Source: Bryobacterales bacterium (GTDB taxonomy: Bacteria > Acidobacteriota > Terriglobia > Bryobacterales > UBA6623). From it: DNA of 64,000 nt. This document shows, piece by piece, positions 25,216-33,502 of this stretch. The position numbers and the translations under genes were made by a program. Position 1 is the first letter of the stretch. The number at the start of each line of letters is the position of its first letter. Under the pieces are notes generated by a model. The model was given only the letters and a program-made list of their open reading frames with translations, searched no databases and was not told where the DNA came from. Location of the stretch: assembly GCA_028819575.1 (NCBI GenBank), contig JAPPLB010000093.1, forward strand, positions 1-64,000. Reading direction: 5' to 3'.

Positions 25216-25240
25216 AAAGTGGGCGAATGCCCACTTTTTT
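25216..25240 (+). terminator. Terminator-like hairpin in the rimP leader (attenuator)
   Basis: AAAGTGGGC (25216-25224), loop GAAT, GCCCACTTT (25229-25237), then T-run to 25240. It is a textbook intrinsic terminator 25 bases before the rimP ATG. Outer arms GGGCGC (25204-25209) and GCGCCC (25244-25249) could also pair around it. Hairpins of this kind precede rimP in many bacteria, and NusA-dependent attenuation of this operon is established in some. Here it probably sets nusA/infB expression. Confidence 0.7.
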
Positions 25241-25264
25241 ATTGCGCCCAAAAGTGGCGGACCC

Positions 25265-25732
25265 ATGGCTTGGGCGCACGAGCGGGTTCAGCAGGAGATT
25301 CACAAGATTGCGGAAAGGGTCGCCTCGTCGACGGGGTTGGAAATTGTCGATATCGAACTGCGTGGAGGGCCGCGAAACGGTGTCCTCAGAATCTTCATCG
25401 ACTGTCCGGAGGGAATTACCCATATGGATTGCGAGGAGGTTTCACGGCAGATCGGGCCGATTCTCGATGTGGAGGATTTGATGCCCGGACCCTACCGACT
25501 CGAGGTATCGTCTCCAGGACTGGATCGCAAGCTGATGAAGCAATCCGACTACGAGCGCTTCGCCGGAAAGAAGGCACGTATCAAGCTTCGGCTCCCGATG
25601 GAAGGTCGGAAGCAATTTACGGGCCGCCTGCGAGGCTGCATCGAAGGTGCTGTGACCGTGGAGAGCGCGGGAACCCTAAGGCAGTTTCGCCTGGAAGATA
25701 TCGAGCAAGCGCGTCTTGTCGTGGAACTCTGA
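25265..25732 (+). CDS. rimP: Ribosome maturation factor RimP
   Basis: 155 residues, normal for the family. RimP helps mature the 30S subunit. Family patterns include LEIVDIELRGGPRNGVLRIFID in the N-terminal domain, DCEEVSRQIGPILDVED, and the signature PGPYRLEVSSPGLDRKL. The C-terminal SH3-like part ends LEDIEQARLVVEL. It is the first gene of the conserved rimP-nusA-infB operon and is preceded by a promoter and a terminator-like leader. The start ATG has GTGGCGGA upstream. Confidence 0.95.
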   Translation: MAWAHERVQQEIHKIAERVASSTGLEIVDIELRGGPRNGVLRIFIDCPEGITHMDCEEVSRQIGPILDVEDLMPGPYRLEVSSPGLDRKLMKQSDYERFAGKKARIKLRLPMEGRKQFTGRLRGCIEGAVTVESAGTLRQFRLEDIEQARLVVEL

Positions 25733-25761
25733 AGGCCGACCTTTTCTTTTTCGAGGGCAAA

Positions 25762-27387
25762 ATGGAGAATCTTTTCGGTCAAATCGAGGATTTGAGTCGC
25801 GCCAAGGGGATCGATCCCCAAGTCGTGATCGATGCCCTCAAGGACGCGATCGTAGTCGCCGCGCGTAAGTATTACAAGGCGGGCGAAGAGTTGGTCGCTG
25901 ATTATAACGGCCACTCGGGCCAAGTCGAAGTGTACGCCGTCAAGATCGTTTCCGAGCTCGTAGCCAATCCGGCTCGGGAGATCAGCGTGAGCGCCGCCCG
26001 TCGCTTCCGGCCTGACGCCTCGATCGGAGAGGAGATCCGATTCCGAAAAAAAACAGATGGTTTGGGACGCATCTCCGCCCAGCTTGCAAAACAAGTGATT
26101 TTCCAGAAGATCCGCGAGGCCGAGCGGGAAACGATCTTTAACGAGTTTTCGGATCGCATCGCCGAGATCGTACCGTGCACCGTCAAGCGCATCGAAGGGC
26201 CTGACCTGATCGTTGACATCGGGCGGACGGAGGCTCGACTTCCACGGCGCGAACAGTCGCGGCTTGAAAGCTTCTCTCCCGGTGACCGGATTCGCGTCGT
26301 GATCAAGAATATTGAAAAGGCAGGCCGCGGACCGGCCGTCATCGTTTCACGAGCCTCCGAAGAATTGGTCAAAACGCTCTTCGAACAGGAAGTTCCTGAG
26401 ATCTACGACGGAACGGTCAAGATCATGGCCTGCGGTCGCGAAGCAGGCGAGCGCACCAAGATCGCCGTTCAGTCGAGCGATCGCGATGTGGACGCTGTCG
26501 GTGCCTGCGTCGGCATGAAGGGCATGCGCGTGCAGTCGATCATCCGAGAACTGCGAGGCGAGAAGATCGACATCATCGAATATTCCGAGGAACCGGTTGA
26601 AATGGCGACACGCGCACTGAGCCCCGCGAAGATCAGCCGTGTAACGGTCATCGACCCCCTCGCACGCCACCTTGAAGTGATCGTCGAGGAGACCCAACTC
26701 TCGCTGGCCATCGGGAAGAAAGGCCAGAATGTCCGCTTGGCCGCCAAGCTGATGAGTTGGCGGATCGATATCAAGAGCGAAGACGAAAAACGCCAGGAAG
26801 TCGAGTCCGCTATGGCCGCGATGGCGGGTTCCGGTACGCCGGTCAGCACCTTGATCGAACACGGCTTGGGCGAGAATCTCGTGGACAAGCTTCTGGAAGC
26901 GGGGTTAGCAACAGTCGAGCGGATCGCCGACATGACGCCCGAGCAACTCGAGGAGATCCCTGGCATCGGGCCGGAAATGGTCGAGAAAATCACGCTCTCC
27001 GTTGGGGCTTATTTTGGACAGTTCGAGTCGAGAGAACCAAGCCTCACGCCCCCCGGACAGGAGACAGTCCCTGAAGAACCAGTTGTGGCTCAGGAACCAG
27101 AGCTAGTCATGGCTGACTCTACGACGGAGACCGATGCGGTCATGCCCGGCTTGCCGGTTGAAGGTGTGGATGGGGACGATGACGGATTTGAAGACGACGA
27201 CATCGATTTTGATAACATGGACGTGGATTTGTCCTTCACTACCAACAAAGTGGAGAACGAATTCATCCCCTCCGACACGGAGAGTGGCGAGACCCAACTC
27301 CAGCACTCCCCGGTTGTCGAATCAACACCACCAGTCGAGGATGATGTCCATGACAACCTAACGGCGAAGGAGTCCGACCGGTCTTGA
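25762..27387 (+). CDS. nusA: Transcription termination/antitermination factor NusA
   Basis: 541 residues from ATG 25762 (GAGGG upstream). An open frame runs further upstream only because it overlaps rimP. The N-terminal RNA-polymerase-binding domain starts MENLFGQIEDLSRAKGIDPQ. The S1 domain follows at about 135-205, then two KH domains (VGACVGMKGMRVQSIIREL, and ETQLSLAIGKKGQNVRLAAK). A helix-hairpin-helix segment lies at about 370-425 (ITLSVGAYF at its end). It ends in a strongly acidic tail (DGDDDGFEDDDIDFDNMDVD), which is longer than in most bacteria. NusA acts on elongating RNA polymerase and probably regulates its own operon through the leader hairpin. Confidence 0.95.
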   Translation: MENLFGQIEDLSRAKGIDPQVVIDALKDAIVVAARKYYKAGEELVADYNGHSGQVEVYAVKIVSELVANPAREISVSAARRFRPDASIGEEIRFRKKTDGLGRISAQLAKQVIFQKIREAERETIFNEFSDRIAEIVPCTVKRIEGPDLIVDIGRTEARLPRREQSRLESFSPGDRIRVVIKNIEKAGRGPAVIVSRASEELVKTLFEQEVPEIYDGTVKIMACGREAGERTKIAVQSSDRDVDAVGACVGMKGMRVQSIIRELRGEKIDIIEYSEEPVEMATRALSPAKISRVTVIDPLARHLEVIVEETQLSLAIGKKGQNVRLAAKLMSWRIDIKSEDEKRQEVESAMAAMAGSGTPVSTLIEHGLGENLVDKLLEAGLATVERIADMTPEQLEEIPGIGPEMVEKITLSVGAYFGQFESREPSLTPPGQETVPEEPVVAQEPELVMADSTTETDAVMPGLPVEGVDGDDDGFEDDDIDFDNMDVDLSFTTNKVENEFIPSDTESGETQLQHSPVVESTPPVEDDVHDNLTAKESDRS

Positions 27388-30119
27388 GTAAGACGAAAAA
27401 AACGCGGATCAACGAGCTGGCCCGCGAGCTCGAAGTCAAAGCACAGGCGATCCTCGATATCCTGCCGAAGGTCGGAGTCGTCGAGAAGAAGACCCATTCG
27501 AGCTCCATAGAAGAGGATGCCGCCGATAAGATCCGCGAACACTTTCGCCAACAGAATCAAGCTCGTCAACATGCTGGAGAATCGAGGGACGAGCCCCCGC
27601 CCGACAAGAATGTAACCCCCCGACGTTTCACGGATGCGCTACCGGCATCAAATCGGTTTGCTTCGCGGCCCGTGGTTTCGCGACCTGTTAAGCCTTCGAT
27701 TCCAACCGGATCGCGAGCCACGCCCCTGCGCCCACCCGTGCAAGCCTTACGGCCGCCTCTGAAACCGGTCCGCCCGGTGATTCCTCCCGTTATTCCGAAG
27801 ACTACGCCGATCAAGCCCGTGACGCCTTCACCGGCAAGCGCCACGCAACAAAGACCGGCAGGGGGCCCAGGACATCCGGTCAAGCCGATTCCGAGACAGG
27901 CACCGAGTTCGTTGGTTCCACAAGGTCGCAGTGCTCCGTTCAAAGCGGAAACCAGCGTGACAGCCTTACCCGGCGCACCTCTTCGCCCGCCCGTAGCAGG
28001 AGTTTCACCCGCGCCGTCACAGCCTCTAGCGCGTCTCCCGACCAAGCGAGCGGTGCGGCCACACCCAGCCCGTCCACAACCGCAGACTCCTACGCCGCAG
28101 AAGCCGGTACCCGGAAAGCCGATCTATGCGCGTGCGCGCCGACCCGGTGTACCCGGACCGATGCCGGGAGCGCGTTTCCCTGGCCCCCGAGTACCTCATC
28201 CGGGAACTCTACCCCCGCCCGGCCAGCCCGCGCGCCCCGCCGGACGCAGGCCTCCTCGGCCCGCTCAGCCAAGGACAGTCCGTGATCGCGAAGCGGAACG
28301 CGAAGCGAAGGTGCTTCGACGTCAGGCTAGTCGAGCACAGGCCGCTCCTCCGAAGGCGGTCAATACGGAGGTCACTGTCAGCGCCGGTACGACCGTCAAG
28401 GAACTGGCGGAGAAGCTAGGTATCAAAGCCAACTTGATCATCAAGACTCTTGTCGACCGTGGCCTGTTCGCGACGATCAACCAGACCCTCGACATGGAGA
28501 TGATTCAGGATCTCTGTAAACACTTCGGCGCCACCGCCACCGAATTGAGCTACGAAGAAGAGACGATGCTCGAGTTGGAGGAGTCCCAGGAGACAGCCGA
28601 CCTGCAAGTGCGTGCTCCCGTCGTCACGGTTATGGGTCACGTCGATCACGGAAAAACATCACTGTTGGACGCCATTCGTGAGACCAACGTCGCCGAGCGC
28701 GAGGCGGGTGGCATCACCCAGGCGATCGGCGCCTACCATGTCGAGCATGAAGGTCACCGCATTGTGTTCATCGATACACCAGGCCACGAAGCTTTTACAC
28801 GCATGCGCGCGCGGGGTGCGCAGAGTACCGATGTCGTCATCTTGGTTGTAAGCGCCGACGACGGTGTAATGCCGCAAACGATCGAGGCGATCGATCATGC
28901 CAGGGCAGCGGATGTCCCAATTGTGGTTGCGATCAACAAGATCGACCTTGCCGGCGCCGACCCAGACCGTGTGAAGCAGCAACTGGCCGACCGAGGCTTG
29001 TTGCCGGAAGACTGGGGAGGCGACGTCGTGATGGTCCCGGTTTCCGCGGCCGAGAAGACGAACCTGAACCAACTCCTGGAGATGGTCCTTCTTGTTACAG
29101 ACCTAAGAGAGTTGAAAGCTAACGCGAATCGGCCGGCTGTTGGCTTCGTTCTCGAGGCCAAGCTTGACCGTGGTCAGGGACCGGTCGCCACTGTTCTGGT
29201 TCGTAACGGCACGCTGCGCAACGGAGATCACTTCCTCGTGGGGTCAGTATTCGGTAAAGTGCGCGCCATGATCGATGACCGCGGAGCCAAGGTCAAAGAG
29301 GCCCCTCCGTCGACAGCCGTCGTAGTCCTGGGTCTCGAAGGTCTCCCGGATCCCGGTGACACTCTGCAGGTAGCAACGGATACGGATAAAGCGAAAAAAA
29401 TCGTCGAGTACCGCGAAGACAAGGCCCGCGAGCAGGCTCTCGCGAAATCATCCCGCTTATCACTGGAACAGTTCCAGGAGCAGCTGCGCTCTGGCGATAT
29501 CAAGGAACTGCCGCTGGTGCTGAAGTGCGACGTACAGGGCTCCATGGAGGTGCTTACGGACGCACTCAGGAATCTCGCGAACGAGAAGGTCAAGGTTAAT
29601 TTGATCCACACCGGAGTCGGCGCGATTTCGGAATCCGACGTGCTGTTGGCCACCGCAGCTAACGCTGTCATTATCGGATTCAGCGTGCGCCCAGAACGAA
29701 CTGCGGCCGTTGTGGCGGAGCACGAGGGTGTTGATATCCGCCTGCACACGATCATCTATGAGTTAATTGACGAGGTTAAAGCGGCAATGACGGGGCTGCT
29801 CGAGCCGATCATCAAAGAAACGATGCTCGGCCGCGCCGATGTCCTTGAGACCTTCCGTGTCAGCAAGGTCGGTACAGTTGCGGGCTGCCTCGTTCAGGAT
29901 GGCCGCCTTACGAACAAGGCCGAAGTTCGTCTGTTGCGGGACAATGTAGTCGTTTACACAGGCAAGGTCGGTTCGTTGCGCCGCTTCAAGGATGAAGTCA
30001 GCGAAGTCCGCTCGGGACAGGAATGCGGCTTGGGTATTGCGAACTTCAACGACCTCAAGAGAGGCGACGTCATTGAGGCGTTTGTCACCGAGAAGGTGGC
30101 GCAAGAAGTCTTTGCCTGA
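27384..30119 (+). CDS. infB: Translation initiation factor IF-2
   Basis: 911 residues. It starts at TTG 27384, overlapping the nusA stop as TTGA. The IF2_N motif is at the start ([20 protein letters not shown]) and a second one lies near residue 335-385. Between them is a long Pro/Arg/Lys-rich disordered region (about 70-310). The GTPase domain begins near residue 415 with [27 protein letters not shown] and NKIDLAG. Domains II-IV follow, ending [15 protein letters not shown]-2 brings initiator tRNA to the 30S subunit. Base composition and codon use are consistent with the neighbours. Confidence 0.96.
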   Translation: MSKTKKTRINELARELEVKAQAILDILPKVGVVEKKTHSSSIEEDAADKIREHFRQQNQARQHAGESRDEPPPDKNVTPRRFTDALPASNRFASRPVVSRPVKPSIPTGSRATPLRPPVQALRPPLKPVRPVIPPVIPKTTPIKPVTPSPASATQQRPAGGPGHPVKPIPRQAPSSLVPQGRSAPFKAETSVTALPGAPLRPPVAGVSPAPSQPLARLPTKRAVRPHPARPQPQTPTPQKPVPGKPIYARARRPGVPGPMPGARFPGPRVPHPGTLPPPGQPARPAGRRPPRPAQPRTVRDREAEREAKVLRRQASRAQAAPPKAVNTEVTVSAGTTVKELAEKLGIKANLIIKTLVDRGLFATINQTLDMEMIQDLCKHFGATATELSYEEETMLELEESQETADLQVRAPVVTVMGHVDHGKTSLLDAIRETNVAEREAGGITQAIGAYHVEHEGHRIVFIDTPGHEAFTRMRARGAQSTDVVILVVSADDGVMPQTIEAIDHARAADVPIVVAINKIDLAGADPDRVKQQLADRGLLPEDWGGDVVMVPVSAAEKTNLNQLLEMVLLVTDLRELKANANRPAVGFVLEAKLDRGQGPVATVLVRNGTLRNGDHFLVGSVFGKVRAMIDDRGAKVKEAPPSTAVVVLGLEGLPDPGDTLQVATDTDKAKKIVEYREDKAREQALAKSSRLSLEQFQEQLRSGDIKELPLVLKCDVQGSMEVLTDALRNLANEKVKVNLIHTGVGAISESDVLLATAANAVIIGFSVRPERTAAVVAEHEGVDIRLHTIIYELIDEVKAAMTGLLEPIIKETMLGRADVLETFRVSKVGTVAGCLVQDGRLTNKAEVRLLRDNVVVYTGKVGSLRRFKDEVSEVRSGQECGLGIANFNDLKRGDVIEAFVTEKVAQEVFA

Positions 30120-30403
30120 TGTCCGTCGTCGGACTGCTGACGCTTCAACTACACATCGAGCACGCTCATTCGCTTAAGGAGAAGCGGCACGTTCTGAAGG
30201 GACTCAAGGACCGCTTGCGGAATCGCTTCAACGTTTCCGTCGCGGAAGTGGATGGTCAAGACACTTGGCAGGCGTCGGTCGTCGCCGTCGTCATGGTCTC
30301 CAGAGACCGGCAGCGCGTGCAGAACCAGCTTGCGAAAGCCGAGAGTGAAGCGGAGCGGTTCCTCGGCGCTGACCTCATAGGCCGCGAAGTGGAGTTCCTT
30401 TGA
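30119..30403 (+). CDS. DUF503 (YlxP-like) protein
   Basis: 94 residues, overlapping the infB stop (TGATG). The sequence LQLHIEHAHSLKEKRHVLKG and the ending AERFLGADLIGREVEFL are typical of DUF503. YlxP-like proteins are found after infB in many bacteria and have been linked to ribosome biogenesis, possibly RNA binding. Conservation of context is the main evidence of role. The usual following gene, rbfA, is replaced here by apbE. Confidence 0.92.
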   Translation: MSVVGLLTLQLHIEHAHSLKEKRHVLKGLKDRLRNRFNVSVAEVDGQDTWQASVVAVVMVSRDRQRVQNQLAKAESEAERFLGADLIGREVEFL

Positions 30404-31395
30404 CGCGCATTGCTGCTCTGCTCTTGGTTTACTTTGTCTCTTTTAGCGATCGGCCATCCCTTGTCGCCGCAGCGGACGAACCAACTCCACATCAGCGCTA
30501 CGAAGCGAGTGCGTCGATCATGGGGTCGACCTATACCATTGCCGCTTTGGGAGAGCACCGTGGCAATCTCGCATCGGCTGTTCGGGCGGCCTTCGATGAG
30601 GCGCGTCGCATCGACGATTTTCTGAGCAATTACAAGCCGAACAGCGAACTGAGCCGCATAAACCGCGATGCAGCGGGAGGCCCTGTTATTGTTTCGCAAG
30701 AAATGGCCGACCTCTTTTCGCGCTGCTTCAAGTACAGCCGTGCGAGTGAGGGTGCTTTCGACATCACGGTCGGCGCCCTGATGAAGGTTTGGGGATTCTA
30801 TAGAGGCAGCGGTGCATTACCGGATGCATGGCAACTCGCCGCAGCGCGCAGCAAGGTCGGTTTCCAGAATGTCGAATTAGACCGTAGGAACTCGACCGTG
30901 CTCTTTCTGAAGAACGGAATTGAACTCGATCCCGGCGGTATCGGTAAAGGCTATGCAGTCGACCGGATGGCTGACATCCTTAGCAAGGCCGGCGTGTCCG
31001 CAGCTTTCATCAGTGCGGCTGGCAGCAGCATGTATGCGATCGGCGCGCCTCCTGACAAGCCCGATGGTTGGCCGGTCCGAATTCGAAATCCCGAGAATCC
31101 CGCCGTAACGTTGGAACAAATCCATCTCAGAGATCAATCGCTTTCAACGTCGGGCACGTATGAGAAGTTCTTCGAGGCTGATGGCCAGATCTACAGCCAC
31201 ATTATGGACCCCCGCACAGGGATGCCCGCTCGGGGTGTTGTGTCCGTGTCCGTTCTCGCGCCTTCTACTCTAGACAGCGAAGCCTGGACAAAAGCGTTCT
31301 TCGTGAATGGCCGAGATTGGTCGGTGAAGAACAGCCCAGAAGGCTTCCGGGTGTTCTTGTGCCAGGAAAGTCGGCCCTGCGGCTGGCTACCGTGA
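30400..31395 (+). CDS. apbE: FAD:protein FMN transferase (ApbE family)
   Basis: 331 residues. The start is TTG 30400, overlapping the previous stop as TTGA; the N-terminus is a signal peptide (LLLVYFVSFSDRPSLVAA). ApbE motifs are visible: MGSTYTIAALGEHRG, LSRINRDAAGG, AFDITVGALMKVWGFY, the substrate-binding ELDPGGIGKGYAVDRM, and HIMDPRTGMPARGV. The metal/FAD region LDSEAWTKAFFVNG lies near the C-terminus. ApbE transfers FMN covalently to Thr/Ser of periplasmic-facing proteins such as Nqr/Rnf subunits; no such target is in the window. Its presence at the end of the infB operon is unusual. Confidence 0.92.
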   Translation: MTRIAALLLVYFVSFSDRPSLVAAADEPTPHQRYEASASIMGSTYTIAALGEHRGNLASAVRAAFDEARRIDDFLSNYKPNSELSRINRDAAGGPVIVSQEMADLFSRCFKYSRASEGAFDITVGALMKVWGFYRGSGALPDAWQLAAARSKVGFQNVELDRRNSTVLFLKNGIELDPGGIGKGYAVDRMADILSKAGVSAAFISAAGSSMYAIGAPPDKPDGWPVRIRNPENPAVTLEQIHLRDQSLSTSGTYEKFFEADGQIYSHIMDPRTGMPARGVVSVSVLAPSTLDSEAWTKAFFVNGRDWSVKNSPEGFRVFLCQESRPCGWLP

Positions 31396-31687
31396 ATAAC
31401 AAAGAGGGCGGGTCGGATTGTTTTGCACACATCACGTGGGCCGTCCAGCCGAATGGGAAGGACGGAAATCCTGCTTGACCAAGCGAGCGCACAGGACAGA
31501 TCTTGCCGCCTTTGGAAATCGCTGCCGCAATTCTCACATTCCCACAGCCACGACAAAGACATTCCTCTTTAGACGAGCCAGTGAGAAACTTCTACTGGGC
31601 AATCCAAGGGAACATCTCTATTAGGCCTTGACACGGTAGTCATCCCAGGAATTGACAATCCCGAAGTGAAAAGTTAGCTTACTTGCG
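31396..31687. other. Intergenic region after the apbE gene
   Basis: About 290 bases with no gene or structure I can support. Base composition falls in G+C toward the vapBC remnant that follows, which fits an old foreign insertion. Confidence 0.4.
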
Positions 31688-31878
31688 ATGAAGACTGTCG
31701 CCTCATCGAAGGGTCAGATCGTCATACTAGCCGAGATTCGCAATCTGGAGAACATCGAACTTGGCCAAGCGTTTGATATAGTTTGATACGGAACAAGTAG
31801 ATTGAGGCGAATATCGACCTGCAGTTAACCCCAATAGAAGCAAGCCTGGTAGACAAGCTCCTATACCGTGCTATGAAG
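31688..31878 (+). pseudogene. Decayed AbrB/VapB-type antitoxin
   Basis: The frame from ATG 31688 reads MKTVASSKGQIVILAEIRNL, an AbrB/SpoVT-AbrB antitoxin start in which the usual 'IPAEIR' is altered, and stops at TGA 31784. In another frame the expected C-terminal part appears as LQLTPIEASLVDKLLYRAMK, up to 31878. So at least one frameshift and one stop interrupt the gene. Together with the PIN-domain remnant downstream it forms an inactive vapBC pair. The N-terminal likeness is strong; the C-terminal assignment is weaker. Confidence 0.6.
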
Positions 31879-31930
31879 GCTTGGTTCGTGCCGGTCGAAT
31901 CGGAGTCACTAACTCACTCGGATAACCATC

Positions 31931-32220
31931 ATGACGCGTCTCGTCTATGCCAAAGCGCCGTGAGAGGCTATCAAGCCGAGACTGGATCTGAGGGTGATCG
32001 AGTGGTTGATGCGTACCGCACACAAGCAATTGATCCGGTAATCCTGGGAAAAGTTCGCTTCGGGACCTTTCTCATTCCATCCGAGCGAGGGCATCGGAAT
32101 CTCCAGCCGCTATGCGGAGACCTCGCTGAGTCCCGGCCGAAGCCGTCCCATGTCGTCCAAGCCCATCACGGCAACGCTCCCGAGTCGTATCGCACTTCTG
32201 CGGTCGTCGGGGAGCAGTGC
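31931..32220 (+). pseudogene. Decayed PIN-domain toxin (VapC/FitB-like)
   Basis: Pieces of a VapC/FitB-type PIN domain appear in two frames. The first frame from ATG 31931 has MTRLVYAKAP, a stop, then KPRLDLRVIEWLMRTA. The second frame gives VILGKVRFGTFLIPSERGHR, which matches the 'SVITLGEIRFGI-LLPxGRRR' region of FitB toxins. The first frame then resumes with RYAETSLSPGRSRPMSSKPI, corresponding to 'GRPxSxADAQIAA', but the catalytic acidic residue is lost. Several stops and shifts show it is not expressed. It sits directly after the antitoxin remnant. Confidence 0.55.
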
Positions 32221-32297
32221 GCATCCTTCTGATCCTGTCACCAACTCGCAGAGCATATGACCTCTCGAATACAAGAAATGGAAAAAGGGACAACACC

Positions 32298-33092
32298 ATG
32301 ACCACGGGAAGGTATGTCCGGGGCCTGCTGCGATACGCAGTGGGCGCGTGGCTGGTTTTGGGCACGGGGCCTACAGCGGTTGGACAGCTTGATTTCCAAT
32401 ATCAGCGCGGCAACCTCACGAACCCGTTCTCAGGTGAGAGGTACTATACATCCATCCTAACCATCCAGCATGCAACGGGCTGGAAGTTGGGGGACAGCTT
32501 CTTCTTCATGGACATCATCGATGATGGCGGAAATGACGGTTTCAACGACAAGGACCTCTACGGCGAATGGTATCCAACCTTGAGCTTCGGCAAGATGACC
32601 GGCAAGCAGGTCAAGCTGGGGCCGATCCGGGACGTCGCGCTCATCGGCGGTATCAACTTCGACGCAGACGCTAATTTCTTCAAGTACCTGCCCGGCGTGC
32701 GGCTGTCCTGGAAGGTGCCGGGCTTCTTGTTCCTCAACACCGACATAACAGCCTTCATCGACGCCAACAGCGGCGCCGCCTCGGGCGGGGCTCCCCGTAC
32801 GAGCAACAGCTTCATGGTCGACGCCAATTGGGCGCTCCCCTTCAAGATCGGAGGCCAATCATTCTCGGTGGCAGGCCATGCCGAGTACATCGGAGGGACG
32901 ACGGACGAATTCGGCAACCAGAACCGGTGGTGGATTCTCGCGCAGCCACAGTTCACCTGGGATCTGGGCGCGGCGTTGTTTGGAGAGGCGAATCAACTGA
33001 TGGTCGGAACGGAGTACCAGTTCTGGCGGAACAAGCTCGGCACGGCTCACCACGACAACGTATTACAACTGCTGGTGATCTGGCGGATCTGA
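32298..33092 (+). CDS. Tsx/OmpK-like nucleoside-channel outer-membrane protein
   Basis: 264 residues from ATG 32298 (GGGA upstream). A signal peptide (LLRYAVGAWLVLGTGPTAVG) precedes a beta-barrel with Channel_Tsx (PF03502) features: an N-terminal DFQYQRGNLTNPFSGERYYT, then SFFFMDIIDDGGNDGFNDKD and LYGEWYPTLSFGKMTGK. It ends in an amphipathic C-terminal strand, VLQLLVIWRI, with aromatic ends typical of outer-membrane porins. Tsx channels pass nucleosides; whether that holds here is unknown. It is followed 410 bases later by amt. Confidence 0.75.
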   Translation: MTTGRYVRGLLRYAVGAWLVLGTGPTAVGQLDFQYQRGNLTNPFSGERYYTSILTIQHATGWKLGDSFFFMDIIDDGGNDGFNDKDLYGEWYPTLSFGKMTGKQVKLGPIRDVALIGGINFDADANFFKYLPGVRLSWKVPGFLFLNTDITAFIDANSGAASGGAPRTSNSFMVDANWALPFKIGGQSFSVAGHAEYIGGTTDEFGNQNRWWILAQPQFTWDLGAALFGEANQLMVGTEYQFWRNKLGTAHHDNVLQLLVIWRI

Positions 33093-33404
33093 CGTGCCGG
33101 CACATGGACTGCAAAGCGTACGTGCCCTACAAGGGAATCATTCCGATCAACAGCGGATACCGAATCGTGTCGTCCGCCGAACGCGAACGACTCGAAACGG
33201 TTTTCTTACAGTACAACCTCGCTCAGCATCACTTGCCGGCCGACGCATTCGGCGATGGCCGCCTCGCCGCCGAAGGCCATTTTCTGAGCAAAGGTCCACC
33301 TTGCCTCCTGGACGGCCGAGACCGCAAGCGGCCGATAGCCGAAGCGAGCTATGCTATAGAACATTCTCGACCGCCAGTGCCCTGCATGCGGTAGGTCGAC
33401 GGCG
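33093..33404. other. Intergenic region between porin and amt
   Basis: About 310 bases. A possible short frame from ATG 33105 (MDCKAYVPYKGIIPINSGYR) lacks a ribosome-binding site and any family match, so I do not call it. The tandem repeat that ends this gap is listed separately. Confidence 0.35.
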
Positions 33405-33440
33405 TCATAATGTGTTGTCACATCATAATGTGTTGTCACA
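33405..33440 (+). repeat. Tandem 18-bp repeat with palindromic core upstream of amt
   Basis: Two perfect copies of TCATAATGTGTTGTCACA (33405-33422 and 33423-33440) lie 62 bases before the amt start. Each contains TGTGTTGTCACA, a TGTG-N4-CACA inverted repeat. Two operator half-turn-phased sites (18-bp spacing) suggest cooperative binding by a dimeric regulator of ammonium uptake. The same word does not occur elsewhere in the window that I noticed. Regulatory role is inference. Confidence 0.6.
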
Positions 33441-33502
33441 ATAAAAAATCATGAAAGGCAGGACTCGTTCACCTGAGCCTGCGGACGAGAGTAGAAGAAG
33501 AG

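Noticed and set aside
25153-25761. Long upstream extension of the nusA frame
   Set aside because: It overlaps rimP in another frame and contains the promoter and terminator; NusA homology starts only at 25762.
31873-32232. 119-codon plus-strand frame as an intact gene
   Set aside because: It joins pieces that match different parts of decayed antitoxin and toxin; better explained as pseudogene sequence.
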